Positions 1-9,901 are shown, numbered from the stretch's first letter. The stretch is DNA of 23,299 bases from Mucidula mucida (GCA_015501055.1 JADNYV010000533.1:1-23299); one strand, 5' to 3'. Numbers and translations: made by a program. Notes: generated by a model from the sequence alone, not told the origin.

Positions 1-762
1 CAACGAGAGCGGATCTACTTTTGCATGCCACCCACTTTTCTACCCAGAGACACTCACGCATTCATGCGCCCTAGGCACTGACCTGCAACGAGTTGAAGGG
101 ACTGTAGACATTCCTGACGATGTGAATATCGCCAATTGCGGACGTCGAAGGCGGACGGAGCTACGGATTGAATTATACCAGAAACATCCCTTGTTGACTT
201 GGCTCCTGGAGGCGGTAGTGACTATGGCGGGAATGGATCCAACTACGGCTACGGTCACTCAAATGGACAAAGCAGCGCCCCTCTTCGAGTGTCGATCCTG
301 CGTGGCCGCTAATAAAACGTCTGGGCCTGTGCTCAAGCGTGTCCTGTACAGCTGGCGGAATATTGTGCATGAGCCCGCCACTTTGCCTCTTCATCGCTGA
401 CTGCTTTGATTATACAGGTTGGTCATGTCCTCTCGGAAGCCATGGGTACCGCCTTCGCTAGTGCTAACTACTTCGCCGAACACGTCACTCTGGTGAGGAT
501 AGCTGACATTTCCAAGGAGTGGATGATTCAGCGCACAATCTATGAAGAGGTTCGCTACCATTGCAACGCTTGTCGAGATAGCACAATGGAGAAGCTTGGA
601 GGATATACTATGATGGAGCTAGAAGACCATTTTATGTGCGCGTACGTTGTCTCGCTTATTCTCTAACAGGTCATCTAATGGTGATCGATTATCAGGCAGG
701 ACGGATTGGAAAAAGATCACCCTTACGATCTCGACGATGCACCGAATATGAAGACTATGTGA
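1..762 (+). CDS. F-box-type protein, C-terminal part (5' truncated by window edge)
   Basis: An open frame enters from the left edge (codons start at base 2) and stops with TGA at 760-762. Two introns fit perfectly: 365-417 (53 nt, GTGCAT..ATACAG, GCTGAC branch, phase 0) and 636-695 (60 nt, GTGCGC..TATCAG). Splicing gives a continuous protein from a FYPETLTHS-like segment through a Cys pair (FECRSC), a YSWRNI/VGHVL helix region and a second pair (YHCNAC), ending in an acidic tail, DLDDAPNMKTM. Paired CxxC motifs near the C-terminus are common in a large Agaricomycete F-box family, where the N-terminal F-box would lie outside this window. By family knowledge such proteins are substrate receptors of SCF ubiquitin ligases; the substrate is unknown. 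The F-box itself is not visible, so the family call rests on the C-terminal architecture and on similarity in layout to the gene at 5356-7187. The exon structure is quite certain, the function moderate. Confidence 0.62.
365..417 (+). other. spliceosomal intron in the left-edge gene
   Basis: The 53-nt intron begins GTGCAT and ends ATACAG, with GCTGAC upstream of the acceptor. Removing it joins two frames in phase 0; without splicing the upstream frame would end at a TGA just inside the intron. Confidence 0.75.
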
Positions 763-1897
763 AGACTTTTGGAGCGCCGGAGCAGCCTCGACGTACGACT
801 GTGCACCTGACACGAAAGACACCTCAACAACGGAGGACCTGAATGACTTGCGGAACTGGACTGCAGACCTGGATTCCTATTACTGAATGACTGTGCTACT
901 TTGGATGGAACTGTATTTCTGAGACTCCGCTAGAACGCTAGACCCACTCTGTATACCTAATAGTCTGACACGATACTTGCCTTGCCACCGAATAACCGCT
1001 TAGAAAGATATCCTTTCAATGAGATGGTATGTAGCAAACTACTGATGTTCACCGCTGCCGTATATTATGTCAGTGCTCAACCAGCGACGTCTCCTAACGA
1101 AGACAGTCAGGCATCCCGTGTGAGCCGTGTTTCTCGAGACTGTCAAAACCCCCGTGTCAATATTGTTCCCTCTCCCACGATTCTGAACCGAGTCAATGTA
1201 CAAGACGTATGGGATACGAAAATGAAGCCAAGTACACGATCGCCCACGCCAACCGGTAAGTACTCTGCCAGTGGGTTTCAGCTCGACATCATCGCGCGTC
1301 CCGCTAATATCTCACGTTTTGACTCCAGTTTTCGCAACAAGCATGGACCTTGATGAAATCTTCTTCTTCCTCCCCCAGCCCCCCCTCCCTATAGCACCGG
1401 CTCTGTGGTCTAAAAGCAACGTTTTCGAGCGACGTCTAGTTGAAGTAGTACAGTACTATAAATGTTTTTTCCGCGCTGTGAACTCGCGATGAGAAGGGCT
1501 TGACGCAAAAAACAAAAGAAAAAGGTAACGTAGCCAGAGATCCAAACGTTCAAGGAATTCAAACGCCATCTTGGCCAAATGCTCGAGGGTCTATGGGAGC
1601 CGATGTGGTGTAGTGATTCCTTACAGATATGGTACTATCAAGACGGGTTTGATATGGAGCAGACTGCCCAGCGCGATCCCACTGGGAGCAACAGATGACC
1701 ACCCTCGTTATACTTACCACCCCGCCACAGAGTACCCACCTTAGAGCATAAAAAAAGATATGATTGTACATTACGAGTAACAGTCCTTGAGATATACAAA
1801 ACGAGCGGAGACAGTTTCAATACACAGCATATCATAAACTAAATTATAGTCCAAGGGTATGTATATCCAGTCAAAGAAAAAAATAGTCCATAAGCTC
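763..1897. other. intergenic region between converging genes
   Basis: These 1.1 kb separate two convergent genes, so both 3' ends point inward. The stretch just after 1740 is A/T-rich and contains AATAAA-like runs that could serve 3' processing of the minus-strand lyase. Only one weak open frame, at 1024-1353, is worth naming; no repeat or RNA gene was seen. Confidence 0.5.
1024..1353 (+). CDS. possible small secreted protein (weak)
   Basis: An ATG at 1024 opens a frame whose first 20 residues look like a signal peptide: a short basic start, a hydrophobic core LLMFTAAVYYV, and a small-residue cleavage region SAQ/PA. The mature part is rich in Ser, Arg and Pro and has no recognised domain. 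A strong donor, GTAAGT, occurs at 1256 inside the frame with a TTGACTCCAG acceptor further on, so the true 3' end may be spliced differently from the open frame ending at 1353. The open frame is short and lacks any family match known to me, so it may be chance. Confidence 0.2.
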   Translation: MVCSKLLMFTAAVYYVSAQPATSPNEDSQASRVSRVSRDCQNPRVNIVPSPTILNRVNVQDVWDTKMKPSTRSPTPTGKYSASGFQLDIIARPANISRFDSSFRNKHGP

Positions 1898-4245
1898 TCA
1901 CTGATCATGACTCGTCACACTCCAATCCGCCAACGCAACACTAGGCGGTGTCACCAGGTTTACACCGTCCCACTGCGGGTTAAATAACACCTGGATGTCC
2001 AGGGTCCCCGCGTCTAATTGGATCATGAGCGTCGTAATGCCCGGATTCGCCTGGTCAATATCCGTGCCCGTACTCGCCTCAGAGGAGAAGCTGGCTCCGC
2101 TGGGTGATAAAATGTGCACCTCGAGCGTCTTACCATCTCTTGTTAGCGTCGCAGTCGCCCCATTGGTGGACACCGTCGCATTCGTATGCATCTGCCACTG
2201 CACGGCTTGGTCCGAGTCAACCTCGTCCTGAATGAGAACCTGCCGGCGATTGTTGATGGTGCGTACACCGCGCTTGACGCTTGTGCTGCGGAATCGTTAG
2301 TAAAAGAAGAAATAATAAGCACGAGAACGTACACATTATAGGCGCTGGTCATATCCGTAACCCAGAATGCAGAACCCTCCCAATCCATGACCGTGCTCGA
2401 GCCCTGCTTCGTGCCACTGCTTCCGCTCGCCAAAATCTCCGGCTTAGCGGCAGCATTCTGGTTCGCACCACCAATCAACAGCGTATTCTGACCCTCGGTA
2501 CCCTTGCGGTAATACGTCCACCGTGTCGCAGTCTGCGCTTCCGAAGAAAAGTAGTCCGTGCTGAGATAGTCGCCATTTCCAAACTCGCCTGCCCACCGCG
2601 TACCCATGGCGTCAAGCACAAAGTCACCAACATCGAGATCGTTGTGCGTCTGGTGACCTTGGTTCTCGCCCGCCTTCATGGCAACGTACAAAGCGTTCTG
2701 GTCGGTCCACGACGAGCGCATAGCGACCCACTGGTCGAGCGGATCGTTGAAGAAGGCGTCAACTTCCTTGTCCTCCCAGTAAGCACCGCTCAAGCCGGGG
2801 TTATACCAGAACATGGCCCATGGCTCGGCCGCATCCCAGCGATCTCTCTGGAAGAGCGCGTACTCGGGAATCTTGTAGTACTCGGCGTAGAACATGATAG
2901 AGTTGGCGGTAGATGAGAACTTGTTCGGGCCAGAATCACCAAACTCGAACATACTGGTGGCGCCGTAGACATGCATGTGGAAATCACCCGTCTTTTGGAA
3001 GTCGGGGTTGACAGTCATGAGCTCGTAGTCGGAGCCGGTCGCGGTGAGGAGAGCGCTCGCCATTTCGGCGTGGCCGGTTGTACCAAAATACCAGTAGTTG
3101 GGAGTCTCCTTCCACGTGCCGTCCGTGCTGACTGCGTCCGCACAATTCTCTTTGGCGTTATCGATGGTCAGGCCTAAAAGGGCAGCAGCGTGGCCAACAT
3201 TGTCATCGTCAAGAATGGCAAGGGAGGCAATGGTAAGGCCAGCGTTGCAAACGCAGTTCCAGTTACCCTGAGTGTTGGTGCGCCACCAGCCATACGAGGC
3301 ACCGCCGTAAGCCTCGACACCAAGGGAGAGTGCATTGGTATTTAGAGCATCGCGGATGGCGGCCTTTTGGTCGTCTGTCCAGATATCGTGAAGCCAATCA
3401 TAGGCGATACCAAAAGCAGAGGCCATCTCAGCGGTATCCAAGAAATGCTCGCTGTTCCATTTATCGTCGGTGGGGAACGTCGTGTCTGCTGATGTACCAG
3501 CAGCGTTCTGCGAAACATCGTAAGAACTAGCAGTAAAACAAACAAGAACCCGCACCTGTAGCTCGAGCCAAACCCGGTCAACGTACGAAGTGTCTTCCGT
3601 CATGCGGTAAGCGTAACTGAGCGCCTTTACCCTCTGCTTCACCTCGCGAGAAATGTCCAAGATACCCGAAGCGCCGTCCATATAATACGCCTTGGGGCCC
3701 TCTCCGAGAAGACCCTGCGCGTAGGCCATAATGGTGTCGTTCCAGCTGGACATATACGGGTCCTTCGCGATCATATCTGGAAGAGCATCCCACTTGTACT
3801 TGGGCGCAATAAGTCTGGGACGATCAGGGCGGAAAGAGGTAGGTGCTGGATTCGCAGCGGTGAAAGAGTCGGACGGCCATGCGAGACCGCTGAGGACAGT
3901 GGGCTCGACAAACGCCGCTGCGTTGGTCGTGCTGGGGTAGATGGGAATGCTGAATTCGGTGTTGGTCGACGTGGGGAATAGTCCAATGTCGTTTTTCACA
4001 GAGGCAACCTCTGATGGGTCACTGCTGCCGGTGGAGCCGCCGCTGTTGGATGATGACGACGAGCTCGAGGAGTCCTTGTTGGCCGCCCGCGAGCCGAGTA
4101 CACCGCCTAGGACGGCAGCGATGATGACCACGACTGCGACAGGGATACCAAACTTGATCCAATTGCTCGTCTTTCTAGGCTTGGCGCCGCCGTTGATGAA
4201 GCCCTCGCCGGCCTCGTCGCCATGTACGGCGTTGTAGTTGACCAT
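1898..4245 (-). CDS. membrane-anchored heparinase II/III-like polysaccharide lyase (alginate/chondroitin-lyase fold)
   Basis: Three exons (4245-3556, 3507-2333, 2285-1898) give 750 aa. The start is supported by a strong Kozak context, CGCCATGG, behind a CT-rich leader. Residues 1-31 are hydrophilic, 32-52 form one hydrophobic helix (IPVAVVVIIAAVLGGVL), and 58-72 are a Ser/Gly linker, which predicts a type II membrane protein with the catalytic part outside the plasma membrane. The central region has the alpha/alpha-toroid pattern of alginate/chondroitin lyases: HFLDTAEMASAFGIAYDWL, NWNCVCNAG (Asn312, Asn314) and NYWYFG (Tyr368-Tyr370). The C-terminal beta-rich half carries the heparinase II/III signature GHQTHNDLDVGDFVLDAMG, with His515, His518 and Asp520. 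Such enzymes cleave uronic-acid-containing polysaccharides by beta-elimination. The substrate cannot be told from sequence; a wall or environmental glycuronan is possible. No frame break or missing motif was seen. The gene is flanked by F-box genes and has no lyase partner nearby. Confidence 0.9.
2286..2332 (-). other. intron 2 of the lyase gene (47 nt)
   Basis: It starts GTACGT and ends CCGCAG, with TACTAAC, a perfect branch-site consensus, about 13 nt before the acceptor. Splicing restores the beta-domain frame (SAYN-VTSVKRGVRTINNRR) that otherwise ends in an unrelated Arg-rich tail. Confidence 0.9.
3508..3555 (-). other. intron 1 of the lyase gene (in-frame, 48 nt)
   Basis: On the minus strand it starts GTGCGGG after CAG and ends TTTCGCAG before AAC. 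It is a multiple of three and free of stops, so the genomic frame stays open through it. Its translation is Val/Cys/Ser-rich and interrupts a conserved-looking helix, which favours removal. Confidence 0.75.
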
Positions 4246-5355
4246 GGCGGTCGAATAGAGAGGAGGAAGAAAGAGGTGGCGAGTAGAATGAGGGCAAAGG
4301 AGGGAAAACGCCGCGGGCGCTTGGTTTTAATGCTGGTCGTTGCTGCTGAAACAGATGTCACCAATGCGATCTCGGTCTCACCGCCGTGGGAACCTTGCCC
4401 ATCCCCGGTATCCCCGCAACTACAGACGTGAGCTCGAGCTCGTTAATCGTTATTCGCGCCAGTCCACCATCAATTCAAGAATGACCGCGACGATCTGCAG
4501 CGCAGTATCGCGTACCTGTACGCGACGCGCCCTATAGGACAACAGAACCCTGGCTAAAAATAGGATTATGATTTCGGGTTACTTTCGCCGAGATGAGACT
4601 AGACATGGTCGATTGCGGAAAATAGCTCGGGTGGCGATGTCCATCCAGGCGTCAACGTCGGACTGTGTGCCAAGTATCAGGACGCAAGAAACAATATAGC
4701 AAATCTCTTTCTCATCGACTTGAGCTCAAGACCATCCTCATCCAAAACGCAGGTAGTACGACTCCAATCATAGACCACGCAGCATAGTTCTCGTCCGTAA
4801 ACGTCGGTGTCAGAAAATACCTCCGACGTTTACTCCGCAGGAAACAAAATCCCTTCTTGCATGAGCGATTCAAGTATCACGGCGCCATGAGATCGAGCAT
4901 GTCCCCTTCTGCAAACAGCGTAAAGTACTTGTACATCTCAGACCTCACTTGGCTCGGAAAAGACTGCTTGGGCATTGATTACGCCTCATATTATATTCCA
5001 CTAGGACAAAACGGACGCGTACCCCAGGTGGAGAACGCAAGGCTGAGGCTGAGGCGCACATACAGCAAGTGAAGAGAACACCCCAGGACAAAAGTATACG
5101 AGAAGCAGACCTGTATATATGGACACGCGTCTGCCTGCAGCGCCTATCTCCTCCTAGTTGGAGCAAACGTTACAGAGAAAAAAGCGCGCTCGCGCCATAG
5201 ATGCTTTAAATCGTAGTCCCTGAAGAAGATATCCGCCCCAAAACGATCAAAACAAAAACCATCATCCTCATTAACAAATACCAAAATACATATAAGGCAC
5301 CTCGTAAGGTCCCAACGCATCTCTACAACGCGAAGCGGCCGAAATAAATGCCCTA
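4246..5355. other. intergenic region upstream of the lyase
   Basis: It contains the CT-rich leader of the lyase next to 4246, a perfect 12-bp palindrome GAGCTCGAGCTC at 4430-4441, and no open frame with convincing codon structure. The far end abuts the uncertain 3' end of the neighbouring F-box gene. Confidence 0.45.
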
Positions 5356-7187
5356 TCAATCGATATACCCAATCTTAGCAACTCTACACCCGGTCGATGA
5401 GTATTGTGTCGGGCGCGGAGTGAATAACATGGGAGGAAAATATGTCAGGCAGATAAAGCGAAATCGCGTATAAATCCAAGAGCTTGAGGGCCGGTCTCGG
5501 ATGTCGGACCGATCAAGCGGCAATCTTTGCAGGACGCGCATAATACTCCAGTCGCCGCCAGCCGAGAAAGTAACGATTTCAGGATGCGGTTCATCGAAGC
5601 TGAGGCTAACAACGCCTTCGGCAAGCCGGTGGTGTATCGAGTAACGCCAATTGTCCGCAAAGCTGTCCATTTCGGAAAGGATTTCCGTAAAATCCTCTTT
5701 TCTCAAAGCGCTATGATGCGGTCGATGCGTGCACGGCGTCCAGCGCGAGAAAGTCGGGGATGTAGGGGAGGAGTGTATGCGGGGGAAGGGCTTCCTTGAA
5801 GGCTCGGAAAATAGAGGCGGCCTTCGCTGTTCGCGATCGTAGCACGAGCGTGCGAGTACGCCTCAGGTACATACTACGCACGCCGATCATGTACTCGAGA
5901 ATAGCAGCCTCAATATTGCGCCACACTATGAAATCCAGGTGAACATACGATGAACGGTAAAGATGATGACATACCACAATCAGTAAGAACACGGTTTTGT
6001 CTGACTTGAGGAAGTTTCAAAAATTTCTCATAGATAGGCTTGTGCTCAGAGTAAGCGTGGAAGCCAATCGGCCGGGCGACCATGTACTGCACTTCATTTT
6101 CGTATCCCGCGGAGGACAGTCGATCCAAAATTCTGTATCATGCTTTCGTGAGCGAAAAATCAGCGTTGACTTTGAAAAACTAACGCGTTTCGACGCTGTT
6201 TTCCAGCGGCTTTCAATTCTGCCTCTCGGTCAGACGTACGGTCACCCAACCAGTCTTCGCACACATTCGCATGCTGTAGAGCCCTATTCATCGAACAATT
6301 GTGCGAGAAGCGTAGGACAAACCTTCATTAGTGTTTTCCGGACTTCCTTCTTCTTCTTTCGGAAGTCGTCAGTCAATCCTTTCGGAAGCAGACGAATTTC
6401 GTTCTCCATGTCCTCATAATCGGTCAGGCGAACGTAGGTGTCTTGAACTTTCTGCCTTTGATACGCTGATGCCAGGTCAAATATATTAAAGAACTGCAAG
6501 AGCAAACGACGAACCCCATTGGTGCGAGGGAATCAATGTGAAAATTATCAATTTCGGGTCGGTCCGCCACGGGCATGACATCCAAGAATTCCTTCAGAGC
6601 AAGAAGGCTACATAGCGACAATCAGAGACGATTAGAGTCGGAGAAACGAGATACAGACTGTGTCTCCGAGCACTTTGCACAGATCCTGCAGCGAAGCCGG
6701 AAGTCTGGTTCCATGACTTTCGTCTTCCAGCAAAACTGGGTATAGCCATGATCAATAGCAAAAACAGGGGACTGACGGGGACGTACATTGCAGACTCTGA
6801 CGTAGATCAGATTCGCCCACGCCGGTTCGCTGAACTCCGGGAAGGGGTCTGGCAGGTCATTCGCGATGGCTCTGGCTTGTTTCCACGTCGCGCGCGAAGA
6901 CTTTGTCGTGAACACGTTCCGTAGCGCATGATCTACGCGACACAGATGCAGTAGATCATGCGGGGTAAGATGGGCCCCAATCTAGATGATTTTAAGCAAA
7001 AAAAAACGCGAGAAATGCCGATATTACGCACCTCCAGTAGGACGTCAAACGGCAGCTCAGCGAAATTCGCCACGGGAAGGCAACGCGCGCCGCGATGCTT
7101 TCCAGGCGCAACTCGAGTATTACCGGGCGCCTTGTTTTCCTTGTTGGCGGCCGTGTTCTTGCGTCTCTTATCAGCTGGGCGGACCAT
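5356..7187 (-). CDS. F-box protein with Cys-rich module; 3' end frame-disturbed
   Basis: The N-terminus is basic. After splicing intron 1 a clear F-box appears (residues about 44-85): NFAELPFDVLLE joined to IGAHLTPHDLLHLCRVDHAL. A CxxC...CxxCxxC module follows (Cys116, 119, 133, 136, 139), then a charged helical region, e.g. DDFRKKKKEVRKTLMK and EAELKAAGKQRRNA. Well-supported introns: 6982-7031, 6736-6786, 6608-6658, 6274-6322, 6133-6184 and 5926-5974 (49-52 nt). One more junction, in about 6460-6515, is needed but unresolved. A TAG closes the frame at 5711; the next exon-like segment (LRKEDFTEILSEMDSFADNW) is reached only by a rare 40-nt intron or a one-base shift. Near 5560 an overlapping frame encodes CASCKDC, resembling the terminal zinc motif of this family. 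The 3' end may therefore be decaying or mis-sequenced. By family this is an SCF substrate receptor; the target is unknown. Confidence 0.72.
6133..6184 (-). other. intron of the F-box gene
   Basis: The 52-nt intron runs GTTAGTTTTT..GATACAG. Splicing joins EAELKAAGKQRRNA to ILDRLSSAGYENEV, giving an amphipathic Arg/Glu-rich helix followed by a conserved-looking Gly-Tyr turn. Confidence 0.85.
6982..7031 (-). other. intron 1 of the F-box gene, splitting the F-box
   Basis: The 50-nt intron runs GTGCGTAATATC..ATCTAG. It divides the F-box itself (LPFDVLLE | IGAHLTPHDLL) and contains a run of nine T on the minus strand. Without splicing the frame leaves the domain and stops soon after. Confidence 0.88.
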
Positions 7188-7364
7188 GGTGGTGGTCGAC
7201 TGTCAAGAGCGATCGGGACCAACATTCGTAAACACAGCCTTTCGGTATTCACATGTCCTACATTTTGCTTCTTTCAATCGTCGACATGGCTGCTTACTGT
7301 ATGTAAATATCAACGTTTCCATAAAGATCTTGTATAATCTAAAGACAGCCTATTCACCGAACAT

Positions 7365-8832
7365 TCACCACTCTGCTGCCCATCCATCCATTAATTCGCT
7401 CTCACCGAGGTGGCTAGAAGGGTCAAACTGTAAACATACCTCGACTCTGCCACCAAGTTCATGATACGCATTTCCCGCAGTGCTCAGCTTGTTCGAAAAG
7501 AGCCCGTACACCTCTCGAGCCTTGATCACCACTTCTTGCTCGCTGTCCCCAGCCATAATGACGAGATCAACGCGACGTAAATGATCCATTGCAAGCAACG
7601 AGACCGGGAGAGCGTCCCACTCAAACGTCGATTGAAAGGTTACGACATCACTATCTGCAACGATGATAATCCGAACCTGCAATAATTCCAAGCGATACTT
7701 CTGGTCGGCGATGGCTAGAGATCGGACATAGAGGCCCCAATGTCTTAGAACGAAAATGGAAGTCTCGTTGAAAGGGGGCAAGCGCAGAGCTGGCATTCGA
7801 CATGTGATCGTAAAGGTACGCAAGTTTTGCAGAGGCAAGGAGCTTGGAAGCCTAGAAATCGGAAAGTCAATGAAGGAATGGTCTTTTTAATGAATATACC
7901 AATCACCATTCAGGATTGACACTGTCTTCTGTTACCAAATCCAAGTCAAGAGACAGACTTTCCAGTGATTGCATCGACGCTAGCAAACGGGAGACCTCAT
8001 TGGTCGGACCATGTTCCGAATCGTCCTCAGTCATTCTCTCCGGCCGAAGGTCCAGATGGTTAATTTGGGATAGGCACATGCGCCCCGAGTCGCGCGCCAG
8101 ACCAGAAACGTCGGAGCCAAGTGCGTCAAGAAGAACTAAGCTCTTCAAGTGAGCCAAGTGCGACTCGTCCGCTAGACCGTGCCTCCAAGACGGGTTATCG
8201 CTTTTGTCGAAAAGTGAATTGCTCCAGTAACAACTACGGACGTTTCGTGGGGGTTTGATAACACGTATTTCTCGTACCACGGGGAAGGCACCGAGGACGC
8301 CATGAAGCGAATGTCGGTAAGCCACCCAGACACTGCTGAACGTGACAGTTTCGATACTGGATTGGGAAAACATGGCCTGTAGACAGTACGCCCAGTCGGA
8401 GGTGATATCTAAGCCTCGTATTTCGACCGCGTTTAACGCAGACAATGACGGGATGACCTGTGCAAGAGCGTGGTCCTTCGCGACCCATTCTTCCAGATCC
8501 GTCTCGTCGCCATGGTACAGGTTTTTGGTAGGACCTGAAAGGACAACCGTTTCAACGAGACATGCAGAGAACGGCGTTACGCGTTCACGAAAGCGCTTCG
8601 CGGTAGGCGTGAAGTGGGTGGGGTATCCACCAACCCAGGCGCTTTCTGGGGTGAGGATGATCTTTCGGAAGAGGTGCTTTCGAGCGCGCGGAACGAAGCG
8701 CTGAGATGTGAGACAGCACGCATACATATCCGAAGCAGTTTCTCCCCAGTATACGTCCGGCGGGCCACGTCCAGCAACCTCATCAATGATAGCATCGATA
8801 ATCTCTTGCGGGAGTTCCGTGGAGGGGGGCAT
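7365..8832 (-). CDS. F-box/LRR-like protein (intact)
   Basis: ATG at 8832 begins MPPSTELPQEIIDAIIDEVA, a divergent N-terminal F-box helix pattern (residues 4-60), including the CLTSQRFVPRARKHLFRKI segment usual in Agaricomycete F-box proteins. The rest is made of irregular leucine-rich segments such as SLSALNAVEIRGLDI, HLKSLVLLDALGSDV and LQNLRTFTITC. One intron is required: 7852-7906 (55 nt, GTGATT..TTCTAG). It removes a TGA and joins VNPEW to LPSSLPLQN. A second, in-frame 57-nt candidate (7620-7676, GTTCGG..TTTGAG, GTAAC branch) would shorten the protein from 470 to 451 aa. By family it is a candidate substrate receptor for an SCF E3 ligase. It runs tandemly with the F-box gene at 5356-7187 but shares little sequence with it. 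No defect was seen. Confidence 0.75.
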
Positions 8833-9457
8833 GCTAATTGATTCTCAAAAGCGGTACGACCTTGAAGCGTATTCAGTGTTCCTCGTCTTCATTTTCTAGA
8901 AGAGCAATAAACATACCGGTCCGCCAGTGATTCGAATGTTTGCAACTAGATCCGCTGTTGCGATTCTACGTGGCAGAGCATGTAGACAACATCTGCATGA
9001 TCATTCATCGTCAGCATCTCGACTAAGATGAAAATAATTAAACCGACACCTATAGCTGGAAATAAGGATGATCGTCAATGGTCAAGCGCAAGCGATGCCG
9101 ACGGCAAGCCCCCCATCTTCGCAAGCGATCACGTGCACGGCGACTTTTTACTAGCGAGAAAGAAAGCTGAAAGTGGAAGTGATCTGCGAAAGGACGGAGA
9201 TCATGTACTGTGTATTATCGTAACAAAAAGGTAGTGTATCTCGTTACTTTCACCGACAGTGGGAACGATTTGGATACCGTAAGATTCAGTCTGGATTCAG
9301 TAAATCTAAGCCATACACTGAAAAATGTATTAAACGGAAACTATTTCAGTCTTGAATGATGTACAGATGCACATGAAAGGAGTCAGTCAGTTGACGTCAA
9401 GTAAAACACGGTAAGTACTGTCTAAGGGTTCTGATATATCTGGCCTCTGTCACTGCC
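8833..9457. other. intergenic region, no gene recognised
   Basis: It holds the upstream region of the minus-strand F-box gene and, on its right, the pre-insertion continuation of the broken gene (minus-strand frame to a TGA at 9397-9399 if the element is removed). A 68-codon open frame at 9028-9234 (+) has no recognisable features and is probably chance. Confidence 0.4.
9450..9457. repeat. target-site duplication, left copy
   Basis: TCACTGCC, identical to 9894-9901, immediately outside the left inverted repeat. Eight base pairs is the duplication length made by hAT transposases. Confidence 0.9.
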
Positions 9458-9524
9458 TAGGGCTTAGTTTATATTAATTTTGGGGTATAATAAACAGTTT
9501 GATAAAAAATTTCTCCAGAGGCAT

Positions 9525-9546
9525 GTTTATAAACCGGTTTATAAAC
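9525..9546. repeat. 22-bp perfect palindrome in the left subterminal region
   Basis: Two GTTTATAAAC decamers flank a CG, and the whole 22 bp equals its own reverse complement. Each decamer is itself a palindrome and recurs at the other end of the element. Confidence 0.9.
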
Positions 9547-9834
9547 ATCGGCCGAGATGCTCGACCAGGTCACGTGGGCATAAATTTCAAATCGCCGAAG
9601 ACCGCAAATGGCTTTCATATGCCACTTGTAGTTGACCGTGCGGCTAATCCTGGGGCTATGGCTCCTTTCACACCTGTTGAGCATGTCAGGGTCTGCTTGC
9701 GCATCATGCTAACACCTGACAAAGTGCTTGGTAACTGATTTTGACCTTGTCGAGGTAGGCAGAGGTGGGGGTGTGCACAGCCACCTTTAAAAACATTAAA
9801 AACAGCGGGGTTCGCGACCTACCCTGTTTACATT

Positions 9835-9870
9835 GTTTATAAACACCTGTTTATAAACGTGTTTACAAAC
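9835..9870. repeat. cluster of GTTTATAAAC motifs in the right subterminal region
   Basis: GTTTATAAAC at 9835-9844 and 9849-9858, then the variant GTTTACAAAC at 9861-9870, a few bases apart. With the left palindrome this makes five palindromic decamers in the element, consistent with protein-binding sites. Confidence 0.85.
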
Positions 9871-9893
9871 ATCGCTATATAAACTAAGCCCTA

Positions 9894-9901
9894 TCACTGC
9901 C
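9894..9901. repeat. target-site duplication, right copy
   Basis: TCACTGCC, identical to the left copy and directly adjacent to the right inverted repeat. Confidence 0.9.

Larger units (their letters stand above)
9458..9893. mobile_element. non-autonomous hAT-like DNA transposon (MITE), 436 bp
   Basis: Both ends carry the same 17-bp terminal inverted repeat, TAGGGCTTAGTTTATAT: at 9458-9474 and, inverted, at 9877-9893. The element is bounded directly by a perfect 8-bp direct repeat, TCACTGCC, at 9450-9457 and 9894-9901. An 8-bp target duplication with a TAGGG-type end is the hallmark of the hAT superfamily. The inside has no transposase frame but holds five GTTTATAAAC/GTTTACAAAC motifs near the two ends, which resemble subterminal transposase-binding sites. 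The identical ends and target copies suggest a fairly recent insertion. It needs an autonomous hAT element elsewhere in the genome to move. It lies at the 3' end of the minus-strand gene and supplies that gene's present stop codon. Confidence 0.9.

Noticed and set aside
2281..2916. 211-codon plus-strand open frame opposite the lyase
   Set aside because: It is the antisense shadow of the GC-rich, regularly biased lyase exon; it has no domain and no start context.
4430..4441. Palindrome GAGCTCGAGCTC as an operator
   Set aside because: A single short palindrome about 190 bp upstream of the lyase start has no partner site and could arise by chance.
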